64,000 bases of DNA, from contig NZ_SOCA01000012.1 in the NCBI RefSeq assembly GCF_004364345.1, positions 50,666-114,665 of the forward strand, given 5' to 3'. The stretch is from Prosthecobacter fusiformis (GTDB lineage: Bacteria; Verrucomicrobiota; Verrucomicrobiia; Verrucomicrobiales; Verrucomicrobiaceae). Below, piece by piece: positions 56,770 to 64,000 of the stretch; positions within the stretch are counted from its first letter, which is position 1; the number at the start of each line of letters is the position of its first letter. Both the position numbers and the translations under genes were made by a program. Under the pieces are notes generated by a model. It was given only the letters and a program-made list of their open reading frames with translations, ran no database searches and was not told the DNA's origin.

Positions 56770-58425
56770 TCACTGGAAAGTCTGTACACCGCTTTCCCGC
56801 AGGTGCTGCCGCAGACGCAGGGCGATCTCCGCCGTGACCTCAGGCTTTTCCACGCAGCCATGCCAATAGGGCACCACCAGCTCCGTACCCGTCTCCAGAT
56901 GGGAGCTGGTATAGGGCACCACTAGGTCGCTGCTTTTATCCAGCGGTCCATTCCCAGGATGACCGATGATGCTGTGATGCGGCACCGGAATGGGCTGGGC
57001 GTTGAGCGCCTTTAAATACGGATGCTTGGGCGAAAGCGTTCCCAGGCCCAGGAACCCATACGAGCCCCAGTCCTTGAGCTGCGGGTTAAGCGAATCCACA
57101 TTTCCCGTCAGGATCTCTTTCCCCAGGGCGATGGAATCCACCGGCATACGAATCAGTGCCGCCAGACGGCTGACGCTGCCACGGTCCGCCATGTCGCTGC
57201 CCTGATGCGGGACCGTGATGAAGATGAGCCGCTTGATGAAAGGCTGTTTTTCGAAACGCAGCGTCTCCTTGAGCCAGCGCTGGGTGGCCTTGGAGACGCG
57301 CAGCTTTTCCGGCGGGCAATTGAAGTAGGCGCTCCACAGCGCATCCTGACTGTCGATGGTCTGCATGCGGCTCAGCAGGCCGCCCATGCTATGGCCCACC
57401 AGCACCATGTTATTCATGCCAGGGTCATCCCCCTCAGGATCCAGACGCGCACGTGCCTGCTCCAGGGAGGCCCGCAACCGGGCGGAGGAAGAGGGCACCG
57501 GCAGGCTGGACGGATACAGGAAATACCAGGGCTGGTAGTGCGCACGCAGCACCGGGTCCGCGTAGATGGCATTGATGGCATTGAACCAAATTTGCGGATC
57601 GGACAGCATGCCGTGGATGAAGACGACCGGGATGCGCTTGGGATCATAAAACTCCAGCCGGTACAGCCGCGTCTGGTTCATCATGTTTCCCGGATACCAT
57701 AGGCCGATGCGGGAATACGGCCGCAGGAAGCCATCGTTAAGCGCCATCCTTTTCGGCGCGGTATAGTTCGCCGCCAGCTTCACCTTTTCCCCGCCAAAGG
57801 AAGCCTCCGGCTGGCGCAGCGGATTGTATAAATGCAGGTGACTGTGGCGGCTGCCATCCGCCTGCGGCGGGTCGAATTCCAGCACCGCCGTCAGCGTCAG
57901 GTACGCCCCATTGAGCGGCAGCATGGGGCTCTTCGCCGCCAGCGCCTGGGAATGCTGCAACTGGCCCACAACAGGTACACCCACCCCATCCTCCACCACA
58001 GGATCCGTCAGCAAACCCAGAGGCACAGAATCCGCTGCCATGAGGCGATCCAGCATCAATGGGGAGACCTCCAGCGGGCTGCTGGTGATGGGTTGCAGGT
58101 GGATGGCGTAGCGGTTGCCCCGGGCCGCAAAGACGCTGCCGCTCCGCCACTTGCGTGGCAGCTGGCTGCGGCTCCAGCTTTTCAGCACCAGGGCCAGCGC
58201 GCCATCATACGTCTCTCCCGCTTTCTTTTTTTCCTCATCGCTGGCCTGCGGATCTTTCAGCGTATCCCACGCCTCAGCCGCACGAGCCAGATTGAAGGCC
58301 ATCACTTTTTGAGTCAACCCACGCCAGGGGGCAAAGGGGGCCTTCACCTCCGGTGCCCGTGGCGGCACGATGCAACTGGCCAGCATCAGGGCCAGGAGCA
58401 ATAGAATGGCGTGGCGGGAGTGCAC
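56770..58425 (-). CDS. Lipase/esterase-like lipoprotein (alpha/beta hydrolase)
   Basis: 551 residues. The lipobox LASC follows a signal peptide (MHSRHAILLLLALMLASC), so it is likely an outer-membrane or periplasmic lipoprotein. The C-terminal half is an alpha/beta hydrolase: VVFIHGMLSDPQIWFNAINA (oxyanion), LVGHSMGGLLSRM (nucleophile Ser), with later acidic and His residues (SSDLVVPYTSSHL, YWHGCVEK). The N-terminal 250 residues have no recognised fold. Overall similarity is to PGAP1-like or triacylglycerol-lipase-like proteins; the substrate is unknown. The stop is 2 bases from the end of the convergent kinase. Confidence 0.75.
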   Translation of the reverse strand: MHSRHAILLLLALMLASCIVPPRAPEVKAPFAPWRGLTQKVMAFNLARAAEAWDTLKDPQASDEEKKKAGETYDGALALVLKSWSRSQLPRKWRSGSVFAARGNRYAIHLQPITSSPLEVSPLMLDRLMAADSVPLGLLTDPVVEDGVGVPVVGQLQHSQALAAKSPMLPLNGAYLTLTAVLEFDPPQADGSRHSHLHLYNPLRQPEASFGGEKVKLAANYTAPKRMALNDGFLRPYSRIGLWYPGNMMNQTRLYRLEFYDPKRIPVVFIHGMLSDPQIWFNAINAIYADPVLRAHYQPWYFLYPSSLPVPSSSARLRASLEQARARLDPEGDDPGMNNMVLVGHSMGGLLSRMQTIDSQDALWSAYFNCPPEKLRVSKATQRWLKETLRFEKQPFIKRLIFITVPHQGSDMADRGSVSRLAALIRMPVDSIALGKEILTGNVDSLNPQLKDWGSYGFLGLGTLSPKHPYLKALNAQPIPVPHHSIIGHPGNGPLDKSSDLVVPYTSSHLETGTELVVPYWHGCVEKPEVTAEIALRLRQHLRESGVQTFQ

Positions 58426-58488
58426 GGGGTGGGGGGAAGGGGAGGGGCGGCTAAAGACGAGCCGACAGAAAGAATCGTGCCGGACGCA

Positions 58489-59271
58489 TCAATCGCGCGG
58501 CTTTTGGGCCACCTGACCTTCATATGCCCGGCTATACCTCATGAAGGTAAAGAAAGCCGTCGCAATCGCGATCCACAGACCCGGGAAGCCATCCAGGAAT
58601 CCCGCCTTGATGAAATAAGCGCGGAAAAAGCGCCACCAGGGGCGGAAAACCGCATCCACCAGGGACCAACCGCGCCCGCCTGCCTTTTCGTGATCCGCGA
58701 AGACCTCCGTATAGCTCAGGTGCTTGTCCAGGTAATGGCGCATCCCCGTGAAGGAGTAATGGTATAGATCCCCGCGCAGTGTCGTATGCGGTCCCTGCAC
58801 CACCAGCCGCTCATGCACCTGGCTGCTGTCATGCCCCTGCCACTGGCCTTTTTCCCGGCGGAAAAGGCGCACCTTTTTATCCGGATACCAGTCCCCATGG
58901 CGGATCCAGCGGCCCAGGAACCACACACACCGCGCCATCCATGCCGCATCATAAATGGCGGAATCTCCACTTTCAAAAAACGCCGCGATGCCCTGCTGCA
59001 GCTCCGGGGAAAGCTCCTCATCACAGTCCAGGGCCAGGATCCAGGGCTGCGTGCAGAAGCTGTTGCACAGGTTTTTTTGGTCCGTGTAGCCCAGCCAGTC
59101 CTGGTGGACAAACCGCGCGCCAAATTCCGCCGCCACCTCCGCCGTAGCATCCGTACTGCCACTGTCCACGATCACGATTTCCTCCGCCAGCCCCGCTGCA
59201 CTGGCCAGGCAGCGACGCAGATTGGCCTGCTCATTTTTAGAGATGATGGCGATGGAAATCGGGTACGGCAT
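58489..59271 (-). CDS. Family 2 glycosyltransferase (LPS core-type)
   Basis: 260 residues. GT-A motifs: ISIAIISKNEQANLRRCLAS, EEIVIVDSGSTDATAEVAAE (nucleotide-binding), LALDCDEELSPEL (DxD-like), and a later EWK-like region (YHYSFTGMRHYLDKHLSYTE). The closest look is to WaaE/KdtX-type lipopolysaccharide-core glucosyltransferases. One C-terminal hydrophobic helix (FPGLWIAIATAFFTFM) may anchor it to the inner face. Single gene, divergent from the UbiA-like gene (34 bases apart). Confidence 0.85.
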   Translation of the reverse strand: MPYPISIAIISKNEQANLRRCLASAAGLAEEIVIVDSGSTDATAEVAAEFGARFVHQDWLGYTDQKNLCNSFCTQPWILALDCDEELSPELQQGIAAFFESGDSAIYDAAWMARCVWFLGRWIRHGDWYPDKKVRLFRREKGQWQGHDSSQVHERLVVQGPHTTLRGDLYHYSFTGMRHYLDKHLSYTEVFADHEKAGGRGWSLVDAVFRPWWRFFRAYFIKAGFLDGFPGLWIAIATAFFTFMRYSRAYEGQVAQKPRD

Positions 59272-59305
59272 GGGATGGCCATGATGGAAGAGGAAGAATG
59301 GACAA

Positions 59306-60394
59306 ATGAAAATGGAAAAGTCTCTCTGTTTGCAATCCGGCGACTTCCGCCCTCAAGTCAGCCTCTTGCCTTCCTCCACCCCCCATCCCTCTTCTGCCCC
59401 CGGCACGCCACTGTGGCTCTGGCCGCATGTGCTCAGCCTGGAGGCCCCCCTGGTGGCCATGCTCTGGCTGGCAGCCCTGGCCCATGTGAATGACCTGAAG
59501 CTCATGCCCGGCGTACTGCCCGGCCTGGGGCTGGCCGTCTGGCTCATCTATCTGGCAGACCGTTTGCTGGATACCTGCGGGGTGCCCGTACAGTTTCTCA
59601 GCATCCGCCACCGCTTTTACCGGCGCTTTCGCTGGCCTATCCTGCTGCTGGTGATGCCCCTGGCCGCAGCCGCCCTTGTATGGCTGGCCCTATGGGTGGT
59701 GCCCGTCGGCCTGCTGGCGCACTCCCTCGCCCAGGTAGTACCCATCGGCATTTACCTCATCCTTTATTCCGTCACCGGCACCCGCGTGCGCGGCTGGCTC
59801 ATCCAGGCAGGCATGCTCCTGCTCGTCGTGCTGGTCAACATGCTGCCCATTTCCCTGGAGGTGAAACTGGCCGTCTCCCTCCTCATCACCGGCGGCACCG
59901 TCCTCATGCTCGGCCTGCGCTGGCATGAGCAGGTGACCAAATTTTTCCGCAAAGAAGTCGCCGCAGGCCTCCTCTTCGCCTTCGGCTGCACCACCTGGAC
60001 CCGCTTCCACACCCTGGGGAATGACGGACCCGAAATCTGGGCCGAGCTCATCCTCCTCGGCGTCCTTTTTGTTAGCAACCTCGCCCTCATCACCGCCCGC
60101 GAAGCCGCAGATACACCCTCCAACGGAGCCTCGGGCACCGTGCGCGGCGGCATGCTCATCGGCCTCGCCAGCCTCATCGCCATCTATCTGGAATACCTGC
60201 CCACCACGCTGCTGCCGCTCACCTTTGCCCTCCTGGCCGGTCTCATCGCCCTGGAAATCCTCTGGCAAAAGCGCCACTCACTCTCTGCCGAAGCCTTCCG
60301 CGTCTGGGCCGATGCCCTCACTGCCATGCCCGCCTTCGCCCTCCTCCTCATCCCCGATTCCACCAGCACCGCCCCCGCCGCCTGCTGCCTCTGA
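59306..60394 (+). CDS. UbiA-like integral membrane protein
   Basis: 362 residues, eight to nine TM helices after a polar N-terminal 40 residues. Motifs: GLAVWLIYLADRLLDTCGVP (an Asp-rich helix end comparable to UbiA NxxxDxxxD), RHRFYRRFRWPILLLVMP and FFRKEVAAGLLFAFGC. The second Asp motif of UbiA prenyltransferases is missing or weak, so prenyl transfer is uncertain. The family appears common in Verrucomicrobia. The first ATG (59306) is only tentative; the polar leader could be shorter. Confidence 0.65.
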   Translation: MKMEKSLCLQSGDFRPQVSLLPSSTPHPSSAPGTPLWLWPHVLSLEAPLVAMLWLAALAHVNDLKLMPGVLPGLGLAVWLIYLADRLLDTCGVPVQFLSIRHRFYRRFRWPILLLVMPLAAAALVWLALWVVPVGLLAHSLAQVVPIGIYLILYSVTGTRVRGWLIQAGMLLLVVLVNMLPISLEVKLAVSLLITGGTVLMLGLRWHEQVTKFFRKEVAAGLLFAFGCTTWTRFHTLGNDGPEIWAELILLGVLFVSNLALITAREAADTPSNGASGTVRGGMLIGLASLIAIYLEYLPTTLLPLTFALLAGLIALEILWQKRHSLSAEAFRVWADALTAMPAFALLLIPDSTSTAPAACCL

Positions 60395-60418
60395 CCCGGA
60401 TCGCCCGCGCCTGCCCCA

Positions 60419-60665
60419 TGGAGCGCAGGCGTCCGTCCGCCATGGAGCGCACGCGTCTCGCGTGCCGTCTTGTGCGTCCCGCGCAAGACCGTTCTCACGC
60501 CCCCGTCCGCCCCCATGGAGCGCCGACGACCCGTCGGCATTCAAAAAGTGCTCAGTCCACAGTGCGCAGTCCTCAGATAAGAGTGCGCCCCTAGCCAAGC
60601 CCCGTCCCCTCCTCAAAAAGTAGCCCGCTCAGTCCCCTGAGCGGAAAGCCACCCCGAAGCCCCCA
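60419..60665 (+). repeat. Composite repeat with two H1 hairpins, H2, H3, tail, H4
   Basis: Two H1-like copies (GGAGCGCAGGCGTCCGTCC, truncated, and GGAGCGCACGCGTCTCGCGTGC), H2, H3 (GCCGACG-ACC-CGTCGGC) at about 60522-60538, heptamers GTGCTCA, GTCCACA, GTGCGCA, GTCCTCA, and H4 with GTAG 60620-60623 and CCGCTCAG-TCCC-CTGAGCGG (60625-60644). It occupies most of the gene-free stretch 60395-60831, whose rest (60665-60790) is CCACC-rich low-complexity sequence. Confidence 0.85.
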
Positions 60666-60831
60666 CCCACCCGCCTACCACCCCACCACCCCACCACCCC
60701 ACCCGCCTACCATCCCACCACTCCCAAAAAATCTTCCTACCCCAAATCTTTCTACCCTCCTCCCCGCCCCCCCACGAACTCCTCAACAAACTTTGTGCAT
60801 GAATCCAGAGAGAGGTTAAAATGCGCGTCCC

Positions 60832-61311
60832 ATGGATCCCCTGATTCAACTCCTCCAAATCAATTCAAACCGCTCCACCAGCGAGCTGGCCCAAATCCTG
60901 GGCCTTTCCGAAGACGAAGTCGTACGCAGGATGCGAGCTGCCGAAGCGGACAAAACGATCCTGGGATACAACGCCGTCGTGGACAAACACAAGGCCGGCC
61001 ATCGGGGCGTCACCGCCCTCATCGAAGTCCGCATCACCCCCGAGCGCGAAGGCGGCTTTGACCGTCTGGCCAAGCGCATCGCCAAATTTGACCAAGTGCG
61101 CGAATGCTTCCTCATGAGCGGCGGTTATGACCTCGCCGTACTCGTCGAAGGCAAAGACCTCCTCGATGTCGCCAACTTCGTCGCCGAAAAGCTCAGCACC
61201 CTCGGCGGCGTACTCTCCACCGCCACCCACTTCCAGTTGAAGGCCTACAAACAGTCCGGCTTCCTCGCCCATTCCGGCGATGAAGAAGATCGTCTCCCCG
61301 TCAGCCCGTGA
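60832..61311 (+). CDS. Lrp/AsnC-family transcriptional regulator
   Basis: 159 residues. Winged-helix HTH N-terminus (MDPLIQLLQINSNRSTSELA ... EDEVVRRMRAAEADKTILGY), then the RAM ligand-binding domain: ITPEREGGFDRLAKRIAKFD, VRECFLMSGGYDLAVLVEGK, a typical AsnC pattern. It regulates amino-acid metabolism genes on binding of an effector. The downstream aminotransferase is 21 bases away and probably co-transcribed. The TTAAAATGCG upstream could hold a promoter, but no precise -10/-35 is claimed. Confidence 0.85.
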   Translation: MDPLIQLLQINSNRSTSELAQILGLSEDEVVRRMRAAEADKTILGYNAVVDKHKAGHRGVTALIEVRITPEREGGFDRLAKRIAKFDQVRECFLMSGGYDLAVLVEGKDLLDVANFVAEKLSTLGGVLSTATHFQLKAYKQSGFLAHSGDEEDRLPVSP

Positions 61312-61332
61312 TCCATCCAGAGGCCTAACCAC

Positions 61333-62514
61333 ATGGATTACAACAGTAAAATTTCGACCCAGATCCGCGACCTCCCGCGCTCTGGCATCCGGGACTTTTT
61401 TGAACTCGTCATCGGCCGTAGCGACGTCATCTCGCTCGGCGTCGGCGAGCCCGACAAACCCACCCCCTGGCCCATCCGCGAAGCCGCCATCCGCGCCCTC
61501 GAAAAAGGCCAGACCAGCTACACCTCCAACCTCGGACTGGAATCCCTGCGCATCGCCATCAGCGGCTACGTGGAAAACCAGTTCCGCGTGAACTACGATC
61601 CCAAAAAAGAGATCCTCGTCACCGTCGGCGTCTCCGAGGCCCTCGACATCGCCTTCCGCGCCATGCTCAATCCTGGCGATGAAGTCATCTACCACGAGCC
61701 CTGCTACGTCTCCTATTCCCCCAGCATCAAGATGGCCTACGGCGTCCCCGTCGTCGTCGAAACGCGCGAGGAAAACATGTTCGCCCTCATGGCCGCCGAC
61801 GTGGAAAAAGCCATCACGCCCAAGACCAAAGTCATCGCGCTGAACTTCCCCACCAACCCCACCGGCGGCGTCATGCCTCCGGAGGAACTGGAAAAAATCG
61901 CCGCCCTGGCCGTGAAGCATGATTTGTTAGTCTTCACCGACGAAATCTACTGCGAGCTCCTCTACGACGGCCAGCAGCACAAAAGCATCGTCGAATACCC
62001 GGGCATGCGCGAGCGCACCGTCCTGCTGCACGGCTTCAGCAAAGCCTTCGCCATGACCGGCTGGCGTCTCGGCTACGCCTGCGCCCCCGCACCGTTGATT
62101 GAGGCCATGATGAAAGTGCACCAATACTGCATGCTCTGCGCCCCCATCCTCAGCCAGGTGGCCGGGATCGAAGCGCTGAAAATGGGAGCCAGTGCCTATG
62201 AAGACATGCGCCTCAGCTACGAGCAGCGGCGCAACACCATCGTCAGCCGCCTCAACGGCATGGGCCTCCACTGCTTCAACCCCGGCGGCGCCTTCTACGT
62301 CTTCCCAGAGATCCGCAGCACCGGCCTCACCAGCAAAGAATTCGCCTTCGGCCTGCTCGATAAAAAGAGCGTCGCCGTCGTCCCCGGCACCGCCTTCGGT
62401 GCCGCCGGCGAAGGCTTCGTCCGCTGCTGCTACGCCACCGCCCCCGACCTCATCGTCAAAGCCATGGACCTCATGGAAGAGTTCGTCAACGAAGTGCGCT
62501 CCGCCGGAAAATAA
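61333..62514 (+). CDS. PLP-dependent aminotransferase (class I/II)
   Basis: 393 residues. Motifs: ISLGVGEPDKPTPWPIREAA, SYTSNLGLESLRIAISGYVE, ALNFPTNPTGGVMPPEEL (Asn/Pro substrate loop), DEIYCELLYDG and GFSKAFAMTGWRLGYACAP with the PLP Lys in SKAFAMTGWRLG. The class I fold includes aspartate, aromatic and related aminotransferases; in close bacterial neighbourhoods with Lrp regulators it may work on aliphatic/aromatic amino acids. Co-transcribed with the Lrp gene. A strong terminator follows (62543-62575). Confidence 0.9.
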   Translation: MDYNSKISTQIRDLPRSGIRDFFELVIGRSDVISLGVGEPDKPTPWPIREAAIRALEKGQTSYTSNLGLESLRIAISGYVENQFRVNYDPKKEILVTVGVSEALDIAFRAMLNPGDEVIYHEPCYVSYSPSIKMAYGVPVVVETREENMFALMAADVEKAITPKTKVIALNFPTNPTGGVMPPEELEKIAALAVKHDLLVFTDEIYCELLYDGQQHKSIVEYPGMRERTVLLHGFSKAFAMTGWRLGYACAPAPLIEAMMKVHQYCMLCAPILSQVAGIEALKMGASAYEDMRLSYEQRRNTIVSRLNGMGLHCFNPGGAFYVFPEIRSTGLTSKEFAFGLLDKKSVAVVPGTAFGAAGEGFVRCCYATAPDLIVKAMDLMEEFVNEVRSAGK

Positions 62515-62542
62515 GCCCGCCTAACCAACGATATTATTTGAG

Positions 62543-62575
62543 ACCCCTGGTTCACCCGTGAGCCAGGGGTTTTAT
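62543..62575 (+). terminator. Rho-independent terminator after the aminotransferase
   Basis: Stem ACCCCTGGTTCAC/GTGAGCCAGGGGT (one mismatch) followed by TTTTATTT. Position 29-61 bases after the stop at 62514. Confidence 0.85.
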
Positions 62576-62599
62576 TTAAATCTGTAGACCTCTTGCCAG

Positions 62600-62758
62600 T
62601 CACGTATCCTCAGACTCAAAGTCCAAACGGGCCACCTGCCAAGCCTCCCAAGCTTGATGCGGATCAATGTCAAGATAGCCACGACCTTCATCAACCGCTG
62701 GCTTTCTGCGCGGATGTGAGGACAACCCTTGGGGCCTGATCCCTGATATCCTCAACAT
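62600..62758 (-). CDS. Small ORF overlapping the 62752-63171 gene, 52 aa
   Basis: From ATG 62758 (MLRISGIRPQGLSSHPRRKP) to TGA at 62600. A purine-rich AGGAAG lies 3-8 bases upstream of the ATG; the ATG overlaps the end of the upstream gene by 7 bases, which suggests translational coupling. The C-terminus is acidic (DIDPHQAWEAWQVARLDFES). It is too short for a confident family call. Alternatively the overlap is accidental. Confidence 0.45.
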   Translation of the reverse strand: MLRISGIRPQGLSSHPRRKPAVDEGRGYLDIDPHQAWEAWQVARLDFESEDT

Positions 62759-63171
62759 CTTCCTGTGCCAGTGGAGAACCCGTTGGCAGGCTCCCGATTC
62801 AGCAATGTGGCAACAAGAGAAGGGATGGGTGAGATAATCAATTCTTCAGCGTCGGGCACACATTCAGACCGGTTCCACACCCCTCCAACCTCAGAGCGGG
62901 TGGCCTGCCATCCTGGAGGTAAATCCGCGACCTCGAAAATGGAAGAATCCAACAGGCTGACACTCTCCAACGAAACGACCATTACATCATCCATTGATGC
63001 ATCCGAGGTTCCTATAAATTGCCAGCTCTCATCCTCTAGATCATGGCTGACTAGCAAAATGGGCTCTGAACGAGCCATGATTTGTCGCATGGCAATGACC
63101 GCGCTGTCGCGAGGCTGCTCGAAGGGCCACGAATCTAAATCATTTTCTCTTTGCATAAGCACTCTATTCAA
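62752..63171 (-). CDS. Conserved hypothetical protein (immunity-like)
   Basis: 139 residues. Segments: WPFEQPRDSAVIAMRQIMAR, EPILLVSHDLEDESWQFIGT, DDVMVVSLESVSLLDSSIFE and VADLPPGWQATRSEVGGVW. The arrangement 'ILLVSHDxxDxxWQF ... VSLxxxxxLDxSxxEVADLPxGW' recurs in a conserved hypothetical family seen near polymorphic-toxin genes, possibly immunity proteins. No toxin is visible here. It appears to form a small operon with the 52-aa ORF downstream. ATG 63171 or 63156 may be the start. Confidence 0.6.
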   Translation of the reverse strand: MNRVLMQRENDLDSWPFEQPRDSAVIAMRQIMARSEPILLVSHDLEDESWQFIGTSDASMDDVMVVSLESVSLLDSSIFEVADLPPGWQATRSEVGGVWNRSECVPDAEELIISPIPSLVATLLNREPANGFSTGTGRC

Positions 63172-63263
63172 GAACCAACCATGCCCACGATCAGCAGCCC
63201 TAAGGCGGGTTCAACGGTTAAATTTGAGTAACCATTGGGGGGAATGGGTAAAGAATGATTCTG

Positions 63264-63400
63264 ATCATCAAGCCCAAAGGGCTTACGTCATTTAGCCCAG
63301 GGTTCGTAGAACCCTGGGTAACGTGCCACCCCATACCCATCCCCGATCAACCCCAAAGGGGTTGCGTCGCTTATACGTGGCTCCACTGGACACTCAACTT
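63264..63400. repeat. Cluster of short hairpins in spacer before IS110-like gene
   Basis: Perfect hairpins AGCCC-AAA-GGGCT (about 63269-63281), CCCAGGGTTC-GTA-GAACCCTGGG (about 63296-63318) and AACCCC-AAA-GGGGTT (about 63349-63363). Related copy at 43304-43340 (AGCCC-AAC-GGGCT, TCCAGGGT). Occupies the gene-free stretch 63172-63758. Confidence 0.65.
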
Positions 63401-63539
63401 GCGGAGATACCGACGGAACCTCGTTGAGGTTCGCCTGGACCATCGTCTGGTCGCCTCGTTTCCCAGGGTTGTGCCAACCCTTGTATGTTCAATTCCGTTT
63501 CGTTCATCGCCATGCTTTGCATTGTTATGGACAGCCGGT

Positions 63540-63573
63540 TTGGCTCGGGCGGGCGGCCGCCCGCCCGAGCCAA
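63540..63573. repeat. 34-bp perfect GC palindrome
   Basis: TTGGCTCGGGCGGGCGG and its exact complement on the other side, centred between 63556 and 63557. It lies 186 bases upstream of the transposase start. Could be an IS end, a protein-binding site, or a transcription terminator. Confidence 0.8.
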
Positions 63574-63758
63574 GCAGGGGGTCGGCCGTGCAACCCTTGA
63601 ACCGTCTTAACAACGAGTTCGCAGCCCAGCTTGGCCACCTCCTGCTTCATCGGTCAGAGATCGAACAGTTGCCTGAACCTCAGCGGCGTTTCCACGCCTC
63701 CGGGAGTTCGTATTCACAAGGTTGATCCTCTCCCTTACCAACCCTCCCATCCTAGCTC
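63574..63758 (+). ncRNA. Candidate bridge/seek RNA region of the IS110-like element
   Basis: Known biology: IS110-group elements carry a non-coding RNA in the segment upstream of the transposase gene that guides recombination. The 185 bases between the GC palindrome and the ATG at 63759 have no ORF longer than 60 codons in the transposase orientation that looks coding, and contain potential stems (for example GCGGCGTTTCCACGCCTCCG). No specific RNA structure has been verified. Confidence 0.3.
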
Positions 63759-64000
63759 ATGTCCCCTACTCCTGTCTACCTCGGCGTCGATATCGCCAAA
63801 GACTCCCTGGATGTTCATTTCCTCGGCCAGTCTCACTCCCTGGCCAACACCACCGCTGGCATTTCCAGGCTCATCAAGATGCTTTCCAAACATCCGGATC
63901 CCGGCTGCCTCCACATCATCTGCGAGGCCACTGGCGGTTATGAACGAGCCCTCTGCACGGCCCTTCACCACAACAAGACCACCCTCAGCGTGGTCAACCC
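63759..64000 (+). CDS. IS110-family transposase (N-terminal part, cut by window end)
   Basis: The product starts MSPTPVYLGVDIAKDSLDVH, with the DEDD RuvC-like opening GVDIAKDSLDV and the next motif IICEATGGYERALCTALHHN (Glu and Tyr of the fold). This is the N-terminal DEDD domain of IS110-family transposases. The reading frame is still open at 64000. The C-terminal transposase_20 part with the serine nucleophile is outside the window. Confidence 0.85.
   Translation, partial: MSPTPVYLGVDIAKDSLDVHFLGQSHSLANTTAGISRLIKMLSKHPDPGCLHIICEATGGYERALCTALHHNKTTLSVVN

Overview
This window comes from a GC-rich bacterial chromosome. Its gene content points to Verrucomicrobiota, probably a Prosthecobacter/Verrucomicrobium-like member of the Verrucomicrobiales. 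This is inferred from families common in that group (DUF1080, ThuA-like, DUF4838, FAD-dependent oxidoreductase with a C-terminal golvesin/xanthan-lyase-like domain) and from the scarcity of clear Shine-Dalgarno sites. No rRNA, tRNA or CRISPR array was seen.

Layout. 1-11.5 kb: small hypothetical genes, a large coiled-coil protein with a phosphatidylinositol-kinase-like motif, a Nudix hydrolase, and a minus-strand phage-like block (DUF1353, holin-like, fibre-like, portal-like). 11.8-19 kb: hydrolase, Maf, small lipoproteins, methyltransferase, recG and a histone-deacetylase-like gene. 19.2-24.6 kb: an accessory module with two ATPases (one carrying 12 TPR units) between 81-bp direct repeats, followed by a PIN-domain toxin-antitoxin pair. 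24.6-43.2 kb: mostly housekeeping or metabolic genes (bioA, M20 peptidase, 3D-domain protein, ThuA-like protein, RsmB-like methyltransferase, ParE-like module, FAD oxidoreductase, HlyD-like adaptor, PTS enzyme I, Mrp/ApbC). 43.4-54.5 kb: accessory genes, with a KAP NTPase, an AbiE-like pair set between repeated palindromes, secreted DUF1080 and DUF4838 proteins, and lower-GC hypotheticals. 54.6-62.5 kb: Spx/ArsC-like protein, orphan histidine kinase, lipase-like lipoprotein, glycosyltransferase, UbiA-like membrane protein, and an Lrp regulator with an aminotransferase. The window ends in a hairpin-rich spacer and the start of an IS110-family transposase.

The strongest unusual signal is a family of composite intergenic repeats found at about ten places. 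They combine short hairpins preceded by GGAG or GTAG (the hallmark of REP elements), a four-unit 7-nt array and a 9-nt periodic array. A REP-associated tyrosine transposase (RAYT) bounded by inverted copies of the same hairpins sits in frame inside recG, so one 886-codon frame encodes RecG-N, RAYT and RecG-C. Two REPIN-like inverted pairs (1142-1279 and 35722-35840) belong to other repeat families. Start codons were mostly chosen from where conserved sequence or signal peptides begin, because ribosome-binding sites are rarely visible.
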